Assembly (NCBI GenBank): GCA_019973155.2
Contig: BPQB01000025.1
Span: 1 to 64,000 of the forward strand
Direction: 5' to 3'
Origin: Phanerochaete sordida
Lineage: Eukaryota > Basidiomycota > Agaricomycetes > Polyporales > Phanerochaetaceae
DNA length: 64,000 nt
Part shown: one piece after another, positions 1 through 11,176 of the stretch
Layout: every line of letters begins with the position of its first letter
Numbering within the stretch: position 1 is the first letter of the stretch
The notes under the pieces: model-generated
Told to the model about the DNA's origin: nothing
Seen by the model: the letters and a program-made list of their open reading frames with translations, nothing else
The model's database searches: none
Position numbers and translations under genes: made by a program

Positions 1-1768
1 TCCCCCGGGGGGGGGGGGAGGTTAGTGGTGGGTTGGGATGAGAGGGGGAGGGGGCGCGGCGTACATGGGCACGCCGGCGTGTACCGCCTCGGTCACGCTG
101 TTGAAGCCGCCGTGTGTGACGAACCATCCTGTGGCCTGCGGGTGGGGTTGGTCTTTGGGTTAGTGGGGGAGGGGGAGGGGGGCGTACGGGGTGCTCGAGG
201 ATCGCCTGCTGGGGCGCCCAGGGTGTGATCAGGCCTATGCCGGAGGCCTTGACCTTCGCTGCGATCTCGTCTGGGAGCGCGCAGAAGGGCGAGGCGTGCG
301 CCATGATCTGCAGAGCACCGGCGTTTGGGACGTGCGGCGGGGGCAGGAAGAGACACGGCTCACGAAGGGGATGTTCTGCTCGATGAGCACGTCCAGGAAG
401 GCCCAGATCCTGTCAGGGTTCTTCGGCCAGAACACCGTCCCAAACGAGATCTACAAACGCACCCCATCAGCCCCCGCCCTTCCGTCACCCCCAAACAAAC
501 ACCCACATAAAGCATCGCGCGCTCCCCATGCGTGCGTCGCACCCGCTGCATGAAGCCCGCGATCTCAGGCGCCTGCGCGAGCTGCGTGCGCTCCGCCTGC
601 GCCTCGCGCCGCGTCTCGGGCAGGAGCAGCCCGAGGAAGTACAGCTTGCGCGACTGCGAGGCCAGGAAGGCGTTGAACGCCTGCACGGTCGCGGGCGGCT
701 CGAGCGCGGGCATCGACGCGGAGATGAGGCCGTCGCAGGCGTGCACGAGGCTGGCGTGGGGTTAGAGAGATTAGAGAGGGGGGAGGGGGAGGGCGCACTT
801 GGCGGCGGTGAGGTGGATGTAGCCGATGTTCGGGAGGTCGAAGGAGAGCTGCGGCGGGTCAGTCGTGCGACGACGGTTGTGTGTGCGGCGCGACTGACCT
901 CCTGTGGAGAATTCTCGTATGCGTACATCTCCGGGACGCCCGGGATGCGGACGACGTCGTCGGTGGGACGGCCCAGGAGCTGACACGGAAGAGAGGCTCA
1001 ATTAAACTCTGCATAAGGTGCGTGCCGATAACCTACCTCCCGCGCGGCCTCTGGGAGGGTCTTGCCTGTCTTCCTCATGACGTCTTCCACTGCTGCGTTT
1101 AATGCGTCAAGCCCATCTGGGCCGTACGGGCCAGTGAGTGCATATACGCAGAACAGGGCCGACGGCAGGGAGACGAGAATCTTGAGAGTAGCGCTGTGCC
1201 GGCGCGCGATCTCGAAGAACAGGTCTCCGAACATCTGTGCGACGGTCAGCATGGAGTTTGATCACAGAGCGGACCACGCCTACATCGACAATCAGCGCGT
1301 CCGGTACCTTGAGCGGAGGCACGCTGCTCTGCGTCGCGGAGCAGAAAGCAGGCTCGCCGACAAGGATCTTGGAGAACTGCTCCTCGAACGACTCTCCGAC
1401 GACCTCCCGGTCGAACATGTCCGCCGTGTGAGCAAGAAGCCCGACCACCCTGGGGCACAACCAAGCGCGTCAGCGCTCCGTCGTGCTCGCGCAGCTGCAG
1501 CGCGGCGCACCGGATGCGGGCGCGCAGGGCGTCCTCGCCGTCCTCGAAGCTACGCGCGAGCTCCTTCAGGACCTTGCCGTGCATGTCGCAGGCGGTGAGG
1601 AAGGTGATGTCGACGCTGCGCAGCTTGACGAGCCGTGCGGCCAGCGCGCACAGGGGCCGGGCGTGGCCTGGAGAAACATGAGCGTTTGAGCATGGAAGTC
1701 GTGGACGAGGACGTACCCCAGCCAAGGTGGACGACAATGGCAATGTGCAGCGACCGTGCGATGGTCAT
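1..1768 (-). CDS. UGT-1: family 1 UDP-glycosyltransferase (3' end beyond window)
   Basis: Predicted to move a sugar from a UDP-sugar to a small lipophilic acceptor in the cytosol; the acceptor is unknown. It starts at the ATG at 1766-1768 with a short N-terminus reading SLHIAIVVHLGWG, which is joined by splicing to HARPLCALAARLVKL; the His after GWG is at the expected place of the GT1 catalytic base. Later exons read ISFGTVFWPKNPDRIW and WAPQQAILEHP, then GWFVTHGGFNSVTEAVHAG, the first part of the PSPG UDP-sugar box. Exon 10 ends at about 65 and the first 64 bases are its downstream intron with a poly-G/C tract. The last exon (WPF..DQ and the C-terminal helices) is therefore outside the window. 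There is no signal peptide. The reading frame looks intact as far as it can be followed. Sequence is more diverged from UGT-2 to UGT-5 than those are from each other, and closer in places to UGT-6. Confidence 0.9.
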
Positions 1769-4461
1769 GACTGTGAGGTAGACGAGGTGAAGCGGGGTTT
1801 GGTAGACGAGTTGTAGATGCCCCAGGCCTCATCGCACGTCCTTATGTACCCACACGAAGGCCGCCCTCGCACGTCCTTTCGGCATGGCAACAATGTCGCG
1901 ACGCGCGCACCCCCCGGCAGCGCTCGCGCGCGCAGCGCAGATTGCGTCGCGCGGGCAGGCCTGCCGACGAAGCACGCTCGGTTCGCCCGTAAAATTGGCT
2001 GCGGGCCATGACAACGCGGGATTGGCCAACGCTGCGTCAGCGTGTCAGCACTTCCCGCGAGGGCCGTGCAGGCCTGCCGGCAGATCTGTGGGCGTACGCG
2101 GGGCCTGGGATGCTCGTTCTCCCAGCCCACGCTGGTCGCCTTCGCGCGCACGCTCCCGGCTGCGACACGCCGGGCCCGCTCGGGCGCCCGTGCCACAAAG
2201 TCGTCGGAGCTCGAACTGGCTGGGGCCCACGTAATGGCACTTGCGTGTTGGGCTGCTTCCTGTCGGTGTGCCAGACCGGTCGTCGTGCCGTCGCATTACG
2301 CGCAGGACGGGCTTGGTTCGTGGTTGTGGGAGTGCTTACGTACAGCGTCGACGCGACGAGCCTATCATCAGAGCGAGTGCCACGTCGCACCCGCAGCCCA
2401 AGCGTCGCGCCTCATTCTATCATCCTCCGGAGCCGCACGCGTCGTCTGTCCGCTCGAGCCGCACCGGGCATGTCGTACGAGGAGCAACAGGAGAAAATAA
2501 AGAGGGTCGAGGCGCGAGATGTTTCCTCCCGAAGGGATCCCTCGTCACAGACACGTGGATTGTCGAGCCCGGGTCGAGCCTCTCATACGCCGCGGGCGTG
2601 TTCTCACGTCTTTACGCCACGATATAAAAATGGAGGGCATGAGAGGGCACGGAAGGGGCGGGAACGAGTTCGTCTTCGTCGGTGCGGCTGTATGCGCCTG
2701 CGGGGTAGCATGAGCGCTCGTCGAGGTCGTCGGCAGCGTCGGCGCCGCTGGTCTGCGTGGAGGAGTAGGGGGTCTGCGGTGAAGGAGTGAGGGGTGTGTG
2801 TAAACTGTGCTTGTGAAGCGTTCTGTGGTGGTACTCAAGCGAGGGGAAAGGCGTGGCTAGAATTCGGCGGGTGCGAACGCGGGGTATGCGGAGTCGGGTT
2901 CGTGGACGAAGGACGCGCCTACTCCTGCGATCTCGCGGCGGGCTGCTTGCTGGCGCGTGACTGTCGACCGGGCTGTCGTTTCCGGAAGACAGCTGGATGC
3001 TGCGGTGAGTACTTGAGTATCCAGATGAGCCGTGGGGTGGCGCTGGTGTTGTTCGAATGCTTCGCCAAACGCGGCGCGGATGATACTGATTGGAAGCCAT
3101 CATCCGAGTCGTTTTACAGTCTGAGGGGAGAGACACTGGGCGACAGCGTCCGGCGTACCTTGCTCATCGCGGGAGGACGAAGTCTAGGGGGACAATTTCC
3201 GTGGGGCTGAAGCCAAAGCGCGGGGGTATTTATACGCTTGGACGCGACGGCGCGACGCGGTCGCGTCACGTGGGCCCGTTGAACGCGACGCGCTCGTGTT
3301 TGGGCGTATTTTACGCGTGTCTGTTTGGTCTTCGCGGCGAGGACTGGGGCGCATCTCCGGCATCTCCACCGGACTGCTCAACTCTTTCGGCACGATCGAC
3401 GTCCGGCCGGCGACCAGCCATGCGTCTGCACGCTTTGCTCGACCGAACCTGGACGCTTGGCGTCGGGCGGGGCTAGGCGCTCAGCGTGGATGCAAAGCTT
3501 GGGTCTCGCTTTCGGCTTCGCCTGCACAGCAACATCCACGGACCAGACTTCGACACTTTTCGTGTACGAGCTGCCGGGGCTCTGTGAAGATGACTGGGCG
3601 GAGACGCTACAAATAGGCGCAGTCGCGTCCGGAGGAGCCGGCGACTCGAGTCGCTGGCAGTGGCTCAGCAGGCGCGTCCTCCACTCGAGCTCCACCCCGG
3701 ACTGGAATACTATCCGCGAAAATCTCCGGCCCGCCGATCTCTGGCGCAGCTATGCGGCGAAGGAGCTCGCCGAAGACGCAGTCTCGGCCGCCACATCCGC
3801 CGCCACCGCCGTTCTGGTCACGGCAGACCAAACAGTCCTAAACACAGCTTGTTTACCTGCCCGTGACCTGCAGAACGCGACGCGTCCTGGAGTCCTACGA
3901 AGGTATAAATACCCCGCCTGCCCCGCGTCTAAGCCCCCACCCCTCGACCGCCGACCGCCGCTCCCCCTCTCATCGACGGACCCGCCGTCCAGCTCCGGCT
4001 TGCCTTGGCTTCGTGTCTTGACTATGCTAACCTCGCGTGCCATGATGCATGTCCCTCCATGACAGCTACGATAGCTCCTATTCTGCACTACTCACCGCGT
4101 TGAACAAGACGTTCGAGCCAAACTCGGCGAGGGTCCGAACCGCGGCTCAGCCGACGACCGGCGGTCTTCCAGCGTCGAGTACACTCGTGTCGGGCAGGCA
4201 CTCGCACAGACAGACGGCGGGTTGGCTAGTACTAGATCATCCAGCGATGTCAGGTGCGCTTCACGTATGGTCTTTGGGATCCCTGCACAAAGCCTCGAGC
4301 CCCGGACGGTCGCCCTGAGCAGTATCTCGCAGCATCCGGCCTACGCCGGCCAACACGGGCAGTTGTCCGCAAACAAGAATATTTGAGCCCAGCGGACATC
4401 TTATCGACAAAAGTGCCACGAAACTCCTTCGAACCCCTTGGCGCGCTCTAAAACTTTGGGA
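1769..4461. other. Intergenic region between UGT-1 start and UGT-2 end
   Basis: No convincing protein-coding gene. It holds the UGT-1 promoter side, with CCAAT/ATTGG motifs near 1994 and 2031, and repeat copy A (2185-3990). Long open frames here have no exon structure, no recognisable domain and simply reflect high GC. Confidence 0.6.
2185..3990 (+). repeat. Dispersed non-coding repeat, copy A
   Basis: Four blocks are similar to the reverse complement of 20,995-21,822 and in collinear order: 2185-2292, about 3205-3350, about 3395-3470 and about 3824-3990. The second block contains a minus-oriented TATAAATACCCCC and a GTCACGTGGG core. The fourth contains a plus-oriented GGTATAAATACCCC. The two TATA boxes point away from each other. 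No transposase or terminal repeats were seen, so it could be a duplicated promoter region or an old element remnant. Confidence 0.6.
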
Positions 4462-6613
4462 CTATTGCGGCCGACGTCTAGCACAGCTAGCAAGAAGATC
4501 CATGAGCCGTGTCCACCACCCGACCGAGCTCGAAGGAACACACACCGCAACATCATCCAACAGCCGCTCAGCAGCACCACGCGCCTCGCCGCCGTCCTTC
4601 CACAGCCCGAGCGCGCCCTTCCTTAGCTTCCCGATATTCTCGCGCTTCCGCGCACCGTCCTCGCCGAACGCCTTCTCGAGCACCGCCCGCATCTCGGCGC
4701 GGAGGGCCTCGGGCGTGCCGGTGGGCGCCTTGCCCGTGCGCCGCAGCGGCTTGAGGCCCCACGCGCCGGTGCGCACCTCGAGCAGCTCGTACGCAACGTC
4801 GAGGTTCTCCGTGAGCTGCACGGCGTTCAGCGGCTGGTCGGCGCCGAACGGCCAGCAGATACTGTTGACACATTCAGTGAGGTGACGAGGGCGGGCAAGG
4901 GGGAGGCGCTGCGCACATTGGGACGCCCGCGTGCACCGACTCGGTGATGCTGTTGAAGCCGCCGTGCGTGACGAACCAGCCTGCGGCCTGCACCGTGGCG
5001 TCAGCGGACACTCTCGTGCGGGAGCGGGTAGGCTTACCGGATGCTCCAGGATGGCCTGCTGCGGCGCCCAAGGCGTTATCAGCCCTAGACCTGAGGCCCT
5101 TACCTTTGTCGCCACTTCTTCGGGCAGGGTGCTGAAGGGAGACGACTGCGAGAGGACCTGCGACCGAACGGCGTTAGACGAGACCGTCTGCTCAGAGGAA
5201 GACGTACGAAGGGGGTGTTCCTTTCTATCAAGACATCGAGGAAGGTCCAGACTTGCTCGGGCTTGGTCGTCCAGAACATCGTGCCGAAGGAGATCTACAG
5301 AGGGTGTCAGCAGACGACAGGTGCGGAAGCTCTCGGGGCCGCACGTATACCAGGGACCGCTCGCCATGCTTCTCCAGGACGCCCGTCAGGAAGCTCGCGA
5401 TCTCTGGCGACTTCTCGAGCTCCCTCTGCGCCGCGTCCGCCTCACCGCTCGTCTCTGGCAGGAGGGGCCCCAGGAAATACAGCTTGCGCGACGTCAGCGC
5501 CAGGAACTCCGTGAACGCCTGCACGGTCTCCGGCGGCTCGAGCGCCGCTGTCGAGCACGAGAACACCGCGTCGCATTCGTACACGAGGCTGGCGTCGAGG
5601 TGAGCATCGCGCAGTGCGAGAACTGGGGTTGACGTACTCTGCGCAGTGCAACTGGACAATGCCTGCGCCGGGCAGCTCAAACGGAGGCTGGGTGGGATGC
5701 GGAATATTTAGCGTGGTGTTCGGTGCAGGGACTCAACAGCGAGGACGCGCACCTGCTGGGGAAAGCTCTCATAGACGTACATCGGCGGAAGGCCGGGGAC
5801 GTCCAGGGGCTTATCGCTCGGAGCGAGTATGACCTAGCACGGCGGATATTCAGCGTCCCGCCAAGAAAATACGTGCACGCATACCTCTGTCGCGGCCTCC
5901 GTCAACGTCTTGCCCGTCTCCTGCACGAGGCGCTCGATCTTGCGGTGCACCTCTCTCTGCCCGTCGCGCGAATACGGCCCAGTCACGCCCCACACGCTGA
6001 TCAACGACGGCGGCAGCGACGCCACGACCTTGAGCGCCGGGCTGAGCCTGCGCGCGCTCTCGAAGAACTGGTACCCGCAGATCTGCACGACCCTCAGCCC
6101 AGTGGCCCACGAGCGACGATAGAGGCGCGTACATCGAGGACCAGGGCGCGCGGCGGCGCCAGCGCGGGGAGGCTCGCCCCCGTCTTCACGCAGAACACGG
6201 CCTGCCCCGCGAGCAGCCGCTGCAGCTGCGCGTCGAACGCCGCGCCGACGACCGCGCGGTCGAGCATGTCCGTCTCGTGCGCGGGCAGGCAGGCGACCCT
6301 GTCGCGCGCACCGTCAGCCAACACAATCGCCATAGGGAAAGGTGACCACGGCACCTGATGCGCGCGCGCAGCGCGTCCTCGCCCCCCGCGAAGCTGCGTG
6401 CGACCTCGCGTACGGCCTGGTCGTAGAGCGCGCCGACGGTCAGGAGCGTCACGGACGCGCCGCGCAGCCGCACGGCGCGCGCGGCGAACGCGCACAGCGG
6501 GCGCGCGTGGCCTGTGCGTGCGTCAGCGTTCCCGTTCGGCAGGGATGGGCAGCGGACGCACCCCAGCCGATGTGCACGGCGACGACGATGTGGGGTGATA
6601 TGCTGGTGGCCAT
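4462..6613 (-). CDS. UGT-2: family 1 UDP-glycosyltransferase
   Basis: Complete GT1-type glycosyltransferase of about 540 residues in 11 exons, with an unknown acceptor. It starts at the ATG at 6611-6613 (MATSISPHIVVAVHIGWG, then HARPLCAF after the first intron) and ends with TAG at 4462-4464. Visible landmarks in order are the GHARP catalytic-His segment, LALTSRKLYFLGPLLPET, HGERSLVY followed by ISFGTMFWTTKPEQVW, and a full PSPG box from WAPQQAILEHP through GWFVTHGGFNSITESVHAG to ICWPFGADQPLNA. The C-terminus carries an extra tail, SSSVGWWTRLMDLLASCA, shared only with UGT-4. There is no signal peptide. Expression is probably driven by the TATA/ATTGG promoter at 6676-6805, which resembles that of UGT-4. 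One exon begins VLSQSSPF where the other copies have IMAQASPF. Confidence 0.93.
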
Positions 6614-6675
6614 GGTGGTGTTGCTGTTCGGGAGTGAGTACTTGAGTCCTTGTCAGTGCAGTCCCGATGTCTGCG

Positions 6676-6805
6676 TGGTACGTATATATGCGCGGCAGCG
6701 CAGCGCGTGTGTGCGCCGTGCAGCCAGTACCGCCGCCGCCCATCACGGAAGGCGGGATCTCCCAACAATGCGCGTCCCGCGGGCACACTGGCTGCCCAAT
6801 CAATG
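6676..6805 (-). promoter_or_regulatory. UGT-2 promoter with TATA and inverted CCAAT
   Basis: Read towards the gene there is TTGATTGGGCAGCC (CCAAT on plus at 6796-6800, about 187 bp before the ATG), GGGACGCGCATTG, a TCCCGCCTTCCGTGATGGG block and CATATATAC near 6682-6689, about 70 bp before the ATG. The same words occur in the same order upstream of UGT-4. Confidence 0.6.
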
Positions 6806-7375
6806 CAGGGTCTCTCTGCCCGTACAGTCATCAGCGCAGCCAACTCGTAAGCCTGAGAGAAGGCCGCAGAGGTGACCAAGCGACCGAAGGGTTCGAGTTT
6901 CCGATGGCGGCGATAAGGCAGGTCAGAGGGGGTAGATTTGGCTGGCAGCCTCAGTCCAGAAGGGCGTAGTGGTAGCAGCGCTGGCGCATTGCGACGCCTG
7001 GCCCGGAGGATCATAGTTTCAGCGTTCTACAAAGCTTCGCGGAAATCAGTGATTGGGATCGCCAGCCAGGGCGGAGGGCTGACCGTCATCAATGCAGCGT
7101 CATTCTCGGAGCTCCAGCGGCATGCCTCCGAGATTATGTGAAGCGTAGTATCCAAGAAGTATCGGATATGCTCACTGGCCTTTGGAAGTTCCCCTGATCG
7201 TGTTCGCAGTAGAGGTATACGTTGTTGGCCGAATATGTGGATATCATGCCTAAGAAACCACTAGCACCCGCATCCATAGAAATATAGATAGCCCCTAGGC
7301 ATCACGCTACACCGACTAACGAGAAACACAGCTAACAAGGAGGTTAGTCAACCGAATGTCCAGCGACGCCGAGGT
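6806..7375. other. Intergenic region, no gene seen
   Basis: Lies between the UGT-2 promoter and the UGT-3 stop codon. It becomes more A/T rich after about 7130. No coding, tRNA or repeat signal could be supported. Confidence 0.5.
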
Positions 7376-9476
7376 TCAAAGACGGACGTACACCGCAGCA
7401 TCATCCAGCAGTTGCTCGGAAGCAAGGCGTGCTTCGCCACCGTCCTTCCACAGCGTGAGCATGCCCTGCCTCAGCTTATGAACGTTACGACGCTTCTGCG
7501 CGCCGTCGTCTCCGAACGCTTTCTCGAGGACCGCGTGTATTTCTGCGCGAAGGGCCTCGGGCGTACCGGCGGGTGCCTTGCCTGTGCGCCGCAGGGGCTT
7601 GAGGCCCCGTTCGCCCGTGCGCACCTCGTGCAGCTCGTACGCGATGTCGAGGTTCTCCGAGAGGTGCACCGCGTTCAGCGGTTGGTCGGCGCTGAAGGGC
7701 CAGCAGATCCTGGGGCGGCGTCAGTTGCATGCTGCGCGCGAGATGGGAGAGAGGATGTACATCGGGACGCCGGCGTACACCGACTCGACGACGCTGTTGA
7801 ACCCGCCGTGGGTGAGGAACCAGCCTGTGGCCTGTACACACCAGTGAGCCCTTTCCAGGAGGCAGAAGATTGGTGGAGGCACGCACAGGGTGTTCGAGGA
7901 TCGCCTGCTGCGGCGCCCACCGCGTGATGAGGCCTGTGCCTGACGCCTTCACCTTTGCCTCGACCTCCTCGGGGAGGCTACAGAAGGGAGATGCCTGCGC
8001 CATGACCTTCCCGCGGGCAACGTCAAACGCCAAATCTTTAGAGAAGCATCAAGGAGCTCACGAAAGGGATATGTTTCTCTATCAGGATATCAAGGAAGGT
8101 CCAGACTTGCTCTGGCTTCGTAGTCCACCATTTAGTACCAAAAGAGATCTTCCAACAAAGTCAGTAGACGGTAGGTAAGGGCAAGAACGAAGACGCACAT
8201 AGACCAACGAGCGCTCGCCGTACGTTTGGAGGACGTTTTGCATGAAGTTTGCAATGTCCGGTGTCTTCTCGATCTCCTTTTCCTCCACATTCGCCTCATC
8301 ATCCATCTCTGGCGCAAGGGGACCAAGGAAATATAGCTTGCGCGAGTTCAGGGCCAGGAATTCTGTGAATGCTTGCACAGTCTCCGGCGGCTCGAGAGCC
8401 TCGGTGGAGCATGAGAACACCGCGTCGCATTCATACACAAGGCTAGGACACGTGTGAGTATTGCGGATAATGCAGGCAGAAGCTGACGTACTTCAGGATG
8501 TCGAGATGCACCTGGCCATTGCTGGGAAGCTTAAAGATACGCTAAGAAGAACTGAGTAAGGATCGGGCCTGATGTCAAAACAGTCGGGGTAGTGTACCTC
8601 TTGAGGGTGGCTCTCATAGGCGTACATCGGAGGAAGACCGGGAACATTCAAGACTTCATCGTCAGGAGCGGTAAACACCTGGTGGTCCAAGATGGTCAAT
8701 TGCCACACCGGTAACATGAGGACGGAGTATTTCAGCGTACCTCTGTTGCAGCATCCGCTAATGGCTTGCCTGTCTCCTCCATGAGGCTCTCGATCTGGGC
8801 GTGGACCTCGCGCTGCCCATCCCGCTTGTATGGGCCGGTCATGCCTACCACGCTCAGGAGTGACGATGGCGTAGAGACTACGACCTTGAGCGTGGGACTG
8901 AGCGCGCGAGCGATCTCGAAGAGTTGATATCCGCACATCTGGGCAAATCTCAGTGAGGGCAAGGTCAGAAGACGATCCACACGCGACGTACGTCGAGAAC
9001 CAGAGCACTTGGCGCAGGCAGCGCAGGAAGGTTCGCCGCCTTCGTGCAAGACACAGGCTCGCCAGCGAGGAGTCGCTTAAACTGCTTCTCGAAGCCTTGG
9101 CCAACGACCTGGCGATCGAGTCTGTCCGTTGGATGAGAAGGCAGGCAAACGACTCTGCACGAAGCGATCCACGTCAGACACATGCAGCATATGAAAGGAA
9201 GGTCGCCAGTAGTACCTGATGCGTGCGCGAAGGGCGTCCTCGCCGTTTACGAAGTTGCGCGAGACTTCCTTCACGGTCTGGTCATACATACTGCCGACCG
9301 TCAGGAATGTCACGCTGGCGCCGCGCAGCTTCACAACACGCGCGGCAAGCGCGCATAGGGGGCGGGCATGACCTGCGGGGTCATCAGCTCTCCGATACAC
9401 GAAAGGACGGTGATCACATACCCCAGCCGATGTGAACGGCGATGGCAATGTGCGACGATTGTCCGATGCCAGACAT
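7376..9476 (-). CDS. UGT-3: family 1 UDP-glycosyltransferase
   Basis: Complete GT1 glycosyltransferase. The ATG is at 9474-9476 (MSGIGQSSHIAIAVHIGWG) and the stop follows DDAAVYVRL. The catalytic-His segment GHARPLCALAARVV follows intron 1. Further landmarks are MCGYQLFEIARALSPTLKVV, PGLPPMYAYESHPQE, LVYECDAVFSCSTEALEPPE, ISFGTKWWTTKPEQVW and the PSPG box running from WAPQQAILEHP via GWFLTHGGFNSVVESVYAG to WPFSADQPLNA. All exons agree with the UGT-4 plan and no frameshift was noticed. It is closest by eye to UGT-7, which has the same SHIAIAVHIGWG start and MTGPYK(R/K)DGQREVHA segment, although the two lie at opposite ends of the array. The acceptor cannot be inferred. Confidence 0.93.
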
Positions 9477-9549
9477 GTTAGCGATATTGGTAGAAAACGG
9501 GGTCTGTTAAATGCTGTTCAGATACTTGCGTTGCGGCACCTTCGGCAGC

Positions 9550-9662
9550 GCAGTGCGTGTATACGACGCGGTGGTTGCGTGGAAGTAATTGACAATGTTG
9601 CTACCCGACAGGACGCGCCTCGTCACCGCGCGAGCGCCCAGCGCGACTCTGACCAATCACAG
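9550..9662 (-). promoter_or_regulatory. UGT-3 promoter with inverted CCAAT
   Basis: Read towards the gene, GTGATTGGTCAGAG occurs about 181 bp before the ATG (CCAAT on plus at 9653-9657), and a weak TATACAC near 9558-9563 about 85 bp before it. The ATTGG position matches UGT-2 and UGT-4. Confidence 0.5.
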
Positions 9663-9823
9663 CGATTCATATCCCGGCATGCAGTAGTCTCCTAGTCGCG
9701 AAGAGTTTAACGTACAATGATAATACAGAGAGGTACAGTTCGGCCAGAACTCTTCTACATCAACAACCACAGGCTCGGGCTACCTCGAGGCTCGAGTTAT
9801 GTCTTAGGATCCGCGACGGAAGT

Positions 9824-10619
9824 TCACTGGTGCTGACACTCGGTTTCGCCATCGGAGTCAACGTCCGCAAAGGCGCGCGAGGGCCTGCGCTGAGCGCGCG
9901 GGGATCTGTACGGCACGCCCCACGCAGCGCATATGCGCCTGGGCAGCGCAGCCCTGTCGTGCGTCGCGGAGAACCACCCGCGGAGGGTGCACACGCGCAT
10001 GACGACGGGCATGCCGAGCTCCTCGGCCTCCGCGGGCGTGAGGTCCTCGGTGCGCACGACGATGCGCAGCACGGCCTGCACAAAATCCGCGTCGACGTCG
10101 AGGCCGAGCTCCTGGTGCAGCGCGACGGCGTCGGTGCTGCTTGCGGTCTTGAGGTGCTCCTTGAACGCGCCGAGCGCCTGCGCGCGCACGTCCTCGAACT
10201 CCCACATCGACGCGAGCCGGTAGGCGGCCTTCCACCGCGCGAGGGGCATCGGCGCCAGATCGGAGCGTCTGTAGAGGTGGCGCGTGAGTTACGTCGGTGG
10301 ACACAGTGGAGGTATAAAGTGTACCGGGGATAAAGGACGGAGAGGAAGTCTTCGAGGTCTGCGGCTTTGATGCCCTGTAGTACTAGCGGATGCTCCGCTG
10401 ACGAGCCCTCGCCTCTCGTGCCAGCTCGAGGGAGCGCAAACATGTCCTTGAACACATCGGACTTGTCTACGAAGTCCTGGTGGACCACTTTGAAGAGCGT
10501 ATCTTCTGCCTGGAAGATAACGAATTGTTAGGTTCAGTAGCGGTATATTGCTTGCTGTGACTCACGCATAGAAACAAGTCTTCGAAGTAGAAGCCGCTTG
10601 ATTTCCTGAAGCGAGACAT
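9824..10619 (-). CDS. BTB/POZ domain protein 1
   Basis: About 220 residues in three exons. The start ATG is at 10617-10619 (MSRFRKSSGFYFEDLFLC, then AEDTLFKVVHQDFVDKSDVF after the first intron). FKVHRxxLxxxSxxFxxMF-like spacing, SSAEHPLVLQGIKAADLEDF and LSVLYPR are the hallmarks of the basidiomycete BTB/POZ family. The second half (AAYRLASMWEFEDVRAQAL and VMRVCTLRGWFSATHD) is the usual BACK-like helical tail. Such proteins commonly act in protein-protein contact or as Cullin-3 adaptors, but no partner is visible here. It lies between UGT-3 and the aminotransferase on the same strand. It resembles the BTB genes at 28,971 and 42,817. Confidence 0.88.
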
Positions 10620-11176
10620 GTCCGGAGCTCTTGGTCGCGCAGGGTTCGTCTTGACGGCTCTCGCAAAGCGTGCGTACCGAGCACCGTTGAGGCGCCCTCA
10701 CGCCTCGAGGCGTGACCGTATATAGGTCGCATGATTTCGCACGTCATGACTATTTTGCAAGACCCCAGCCCGAGGTAAGTTACGACCTACGCTGCAGCCA
10801 AAATAAATTGAGATTCAAGGCAAGCAACACGAAATGTACAGGTGAAAAGCTGTCGGTCTCTCGTCAAACCCGCCGCCCAGTCACAGAAAACGAGACGGGA
10901 CGGCCCCTTGAGATATCGCCCCCGCAGAGCGGAGGTAAGTATTGCACGTCAGAGACCCTGTCCTTCATCGCGGACACCAGCCGCGAGCGGCCGGGCCATC
11001 CAGACGGGCTAGTAAGAGTGCGAGGCCGGCGACGGAGCACGTGCAGAAGCGGGAGGGACGCACCTTGCGCACCGCTCCAGCATGCAGAGAGGGTGTCCTC
11101 GCGAACCCGATACATTTTAGTGGTACAATGGTACATCCAACGTCCTTTCGTAATCCAACTTGTGCTGCTTGCTCGC
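10620..11176. other. Intergenic region, no gene seen
   Basis: Lies between the BTB-1 start and the aminotransferase stop. The base composition is mixed and no coding, RNA or repeat feature could be supported. Confidence 0.5.

Noticed and set aside
1..25. Poly-G/C tract at the left edge as a regulatory element or assembly join
   Set aside because: It lies in the last intron of UGT-1, where pyrimidine-rich sequence on the coding strand is expected; an assembly artefact cannot be tested from the window.
2008..2790. Long open frame of about 260 codons in the UGT-1/UGT-2 spacer
   Set aside because: No domain, no splice or promoter logic, overlapped by equally open frames on both strands, and part of repeat copy A.
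2545..3200. Possible small pheromone or peptide gene downstream of the leftward TATA of repeat A
   Set aside because: A short ATGAGCAAG followed by a GTACGC donor exists, but no precursor with a CaaX end could be read on either strand.
6880..6905. GGGTTCGAG resembling a tRNA T-loop
   Set aside because: No acceptor, D or anticodon stems can be folded around it.
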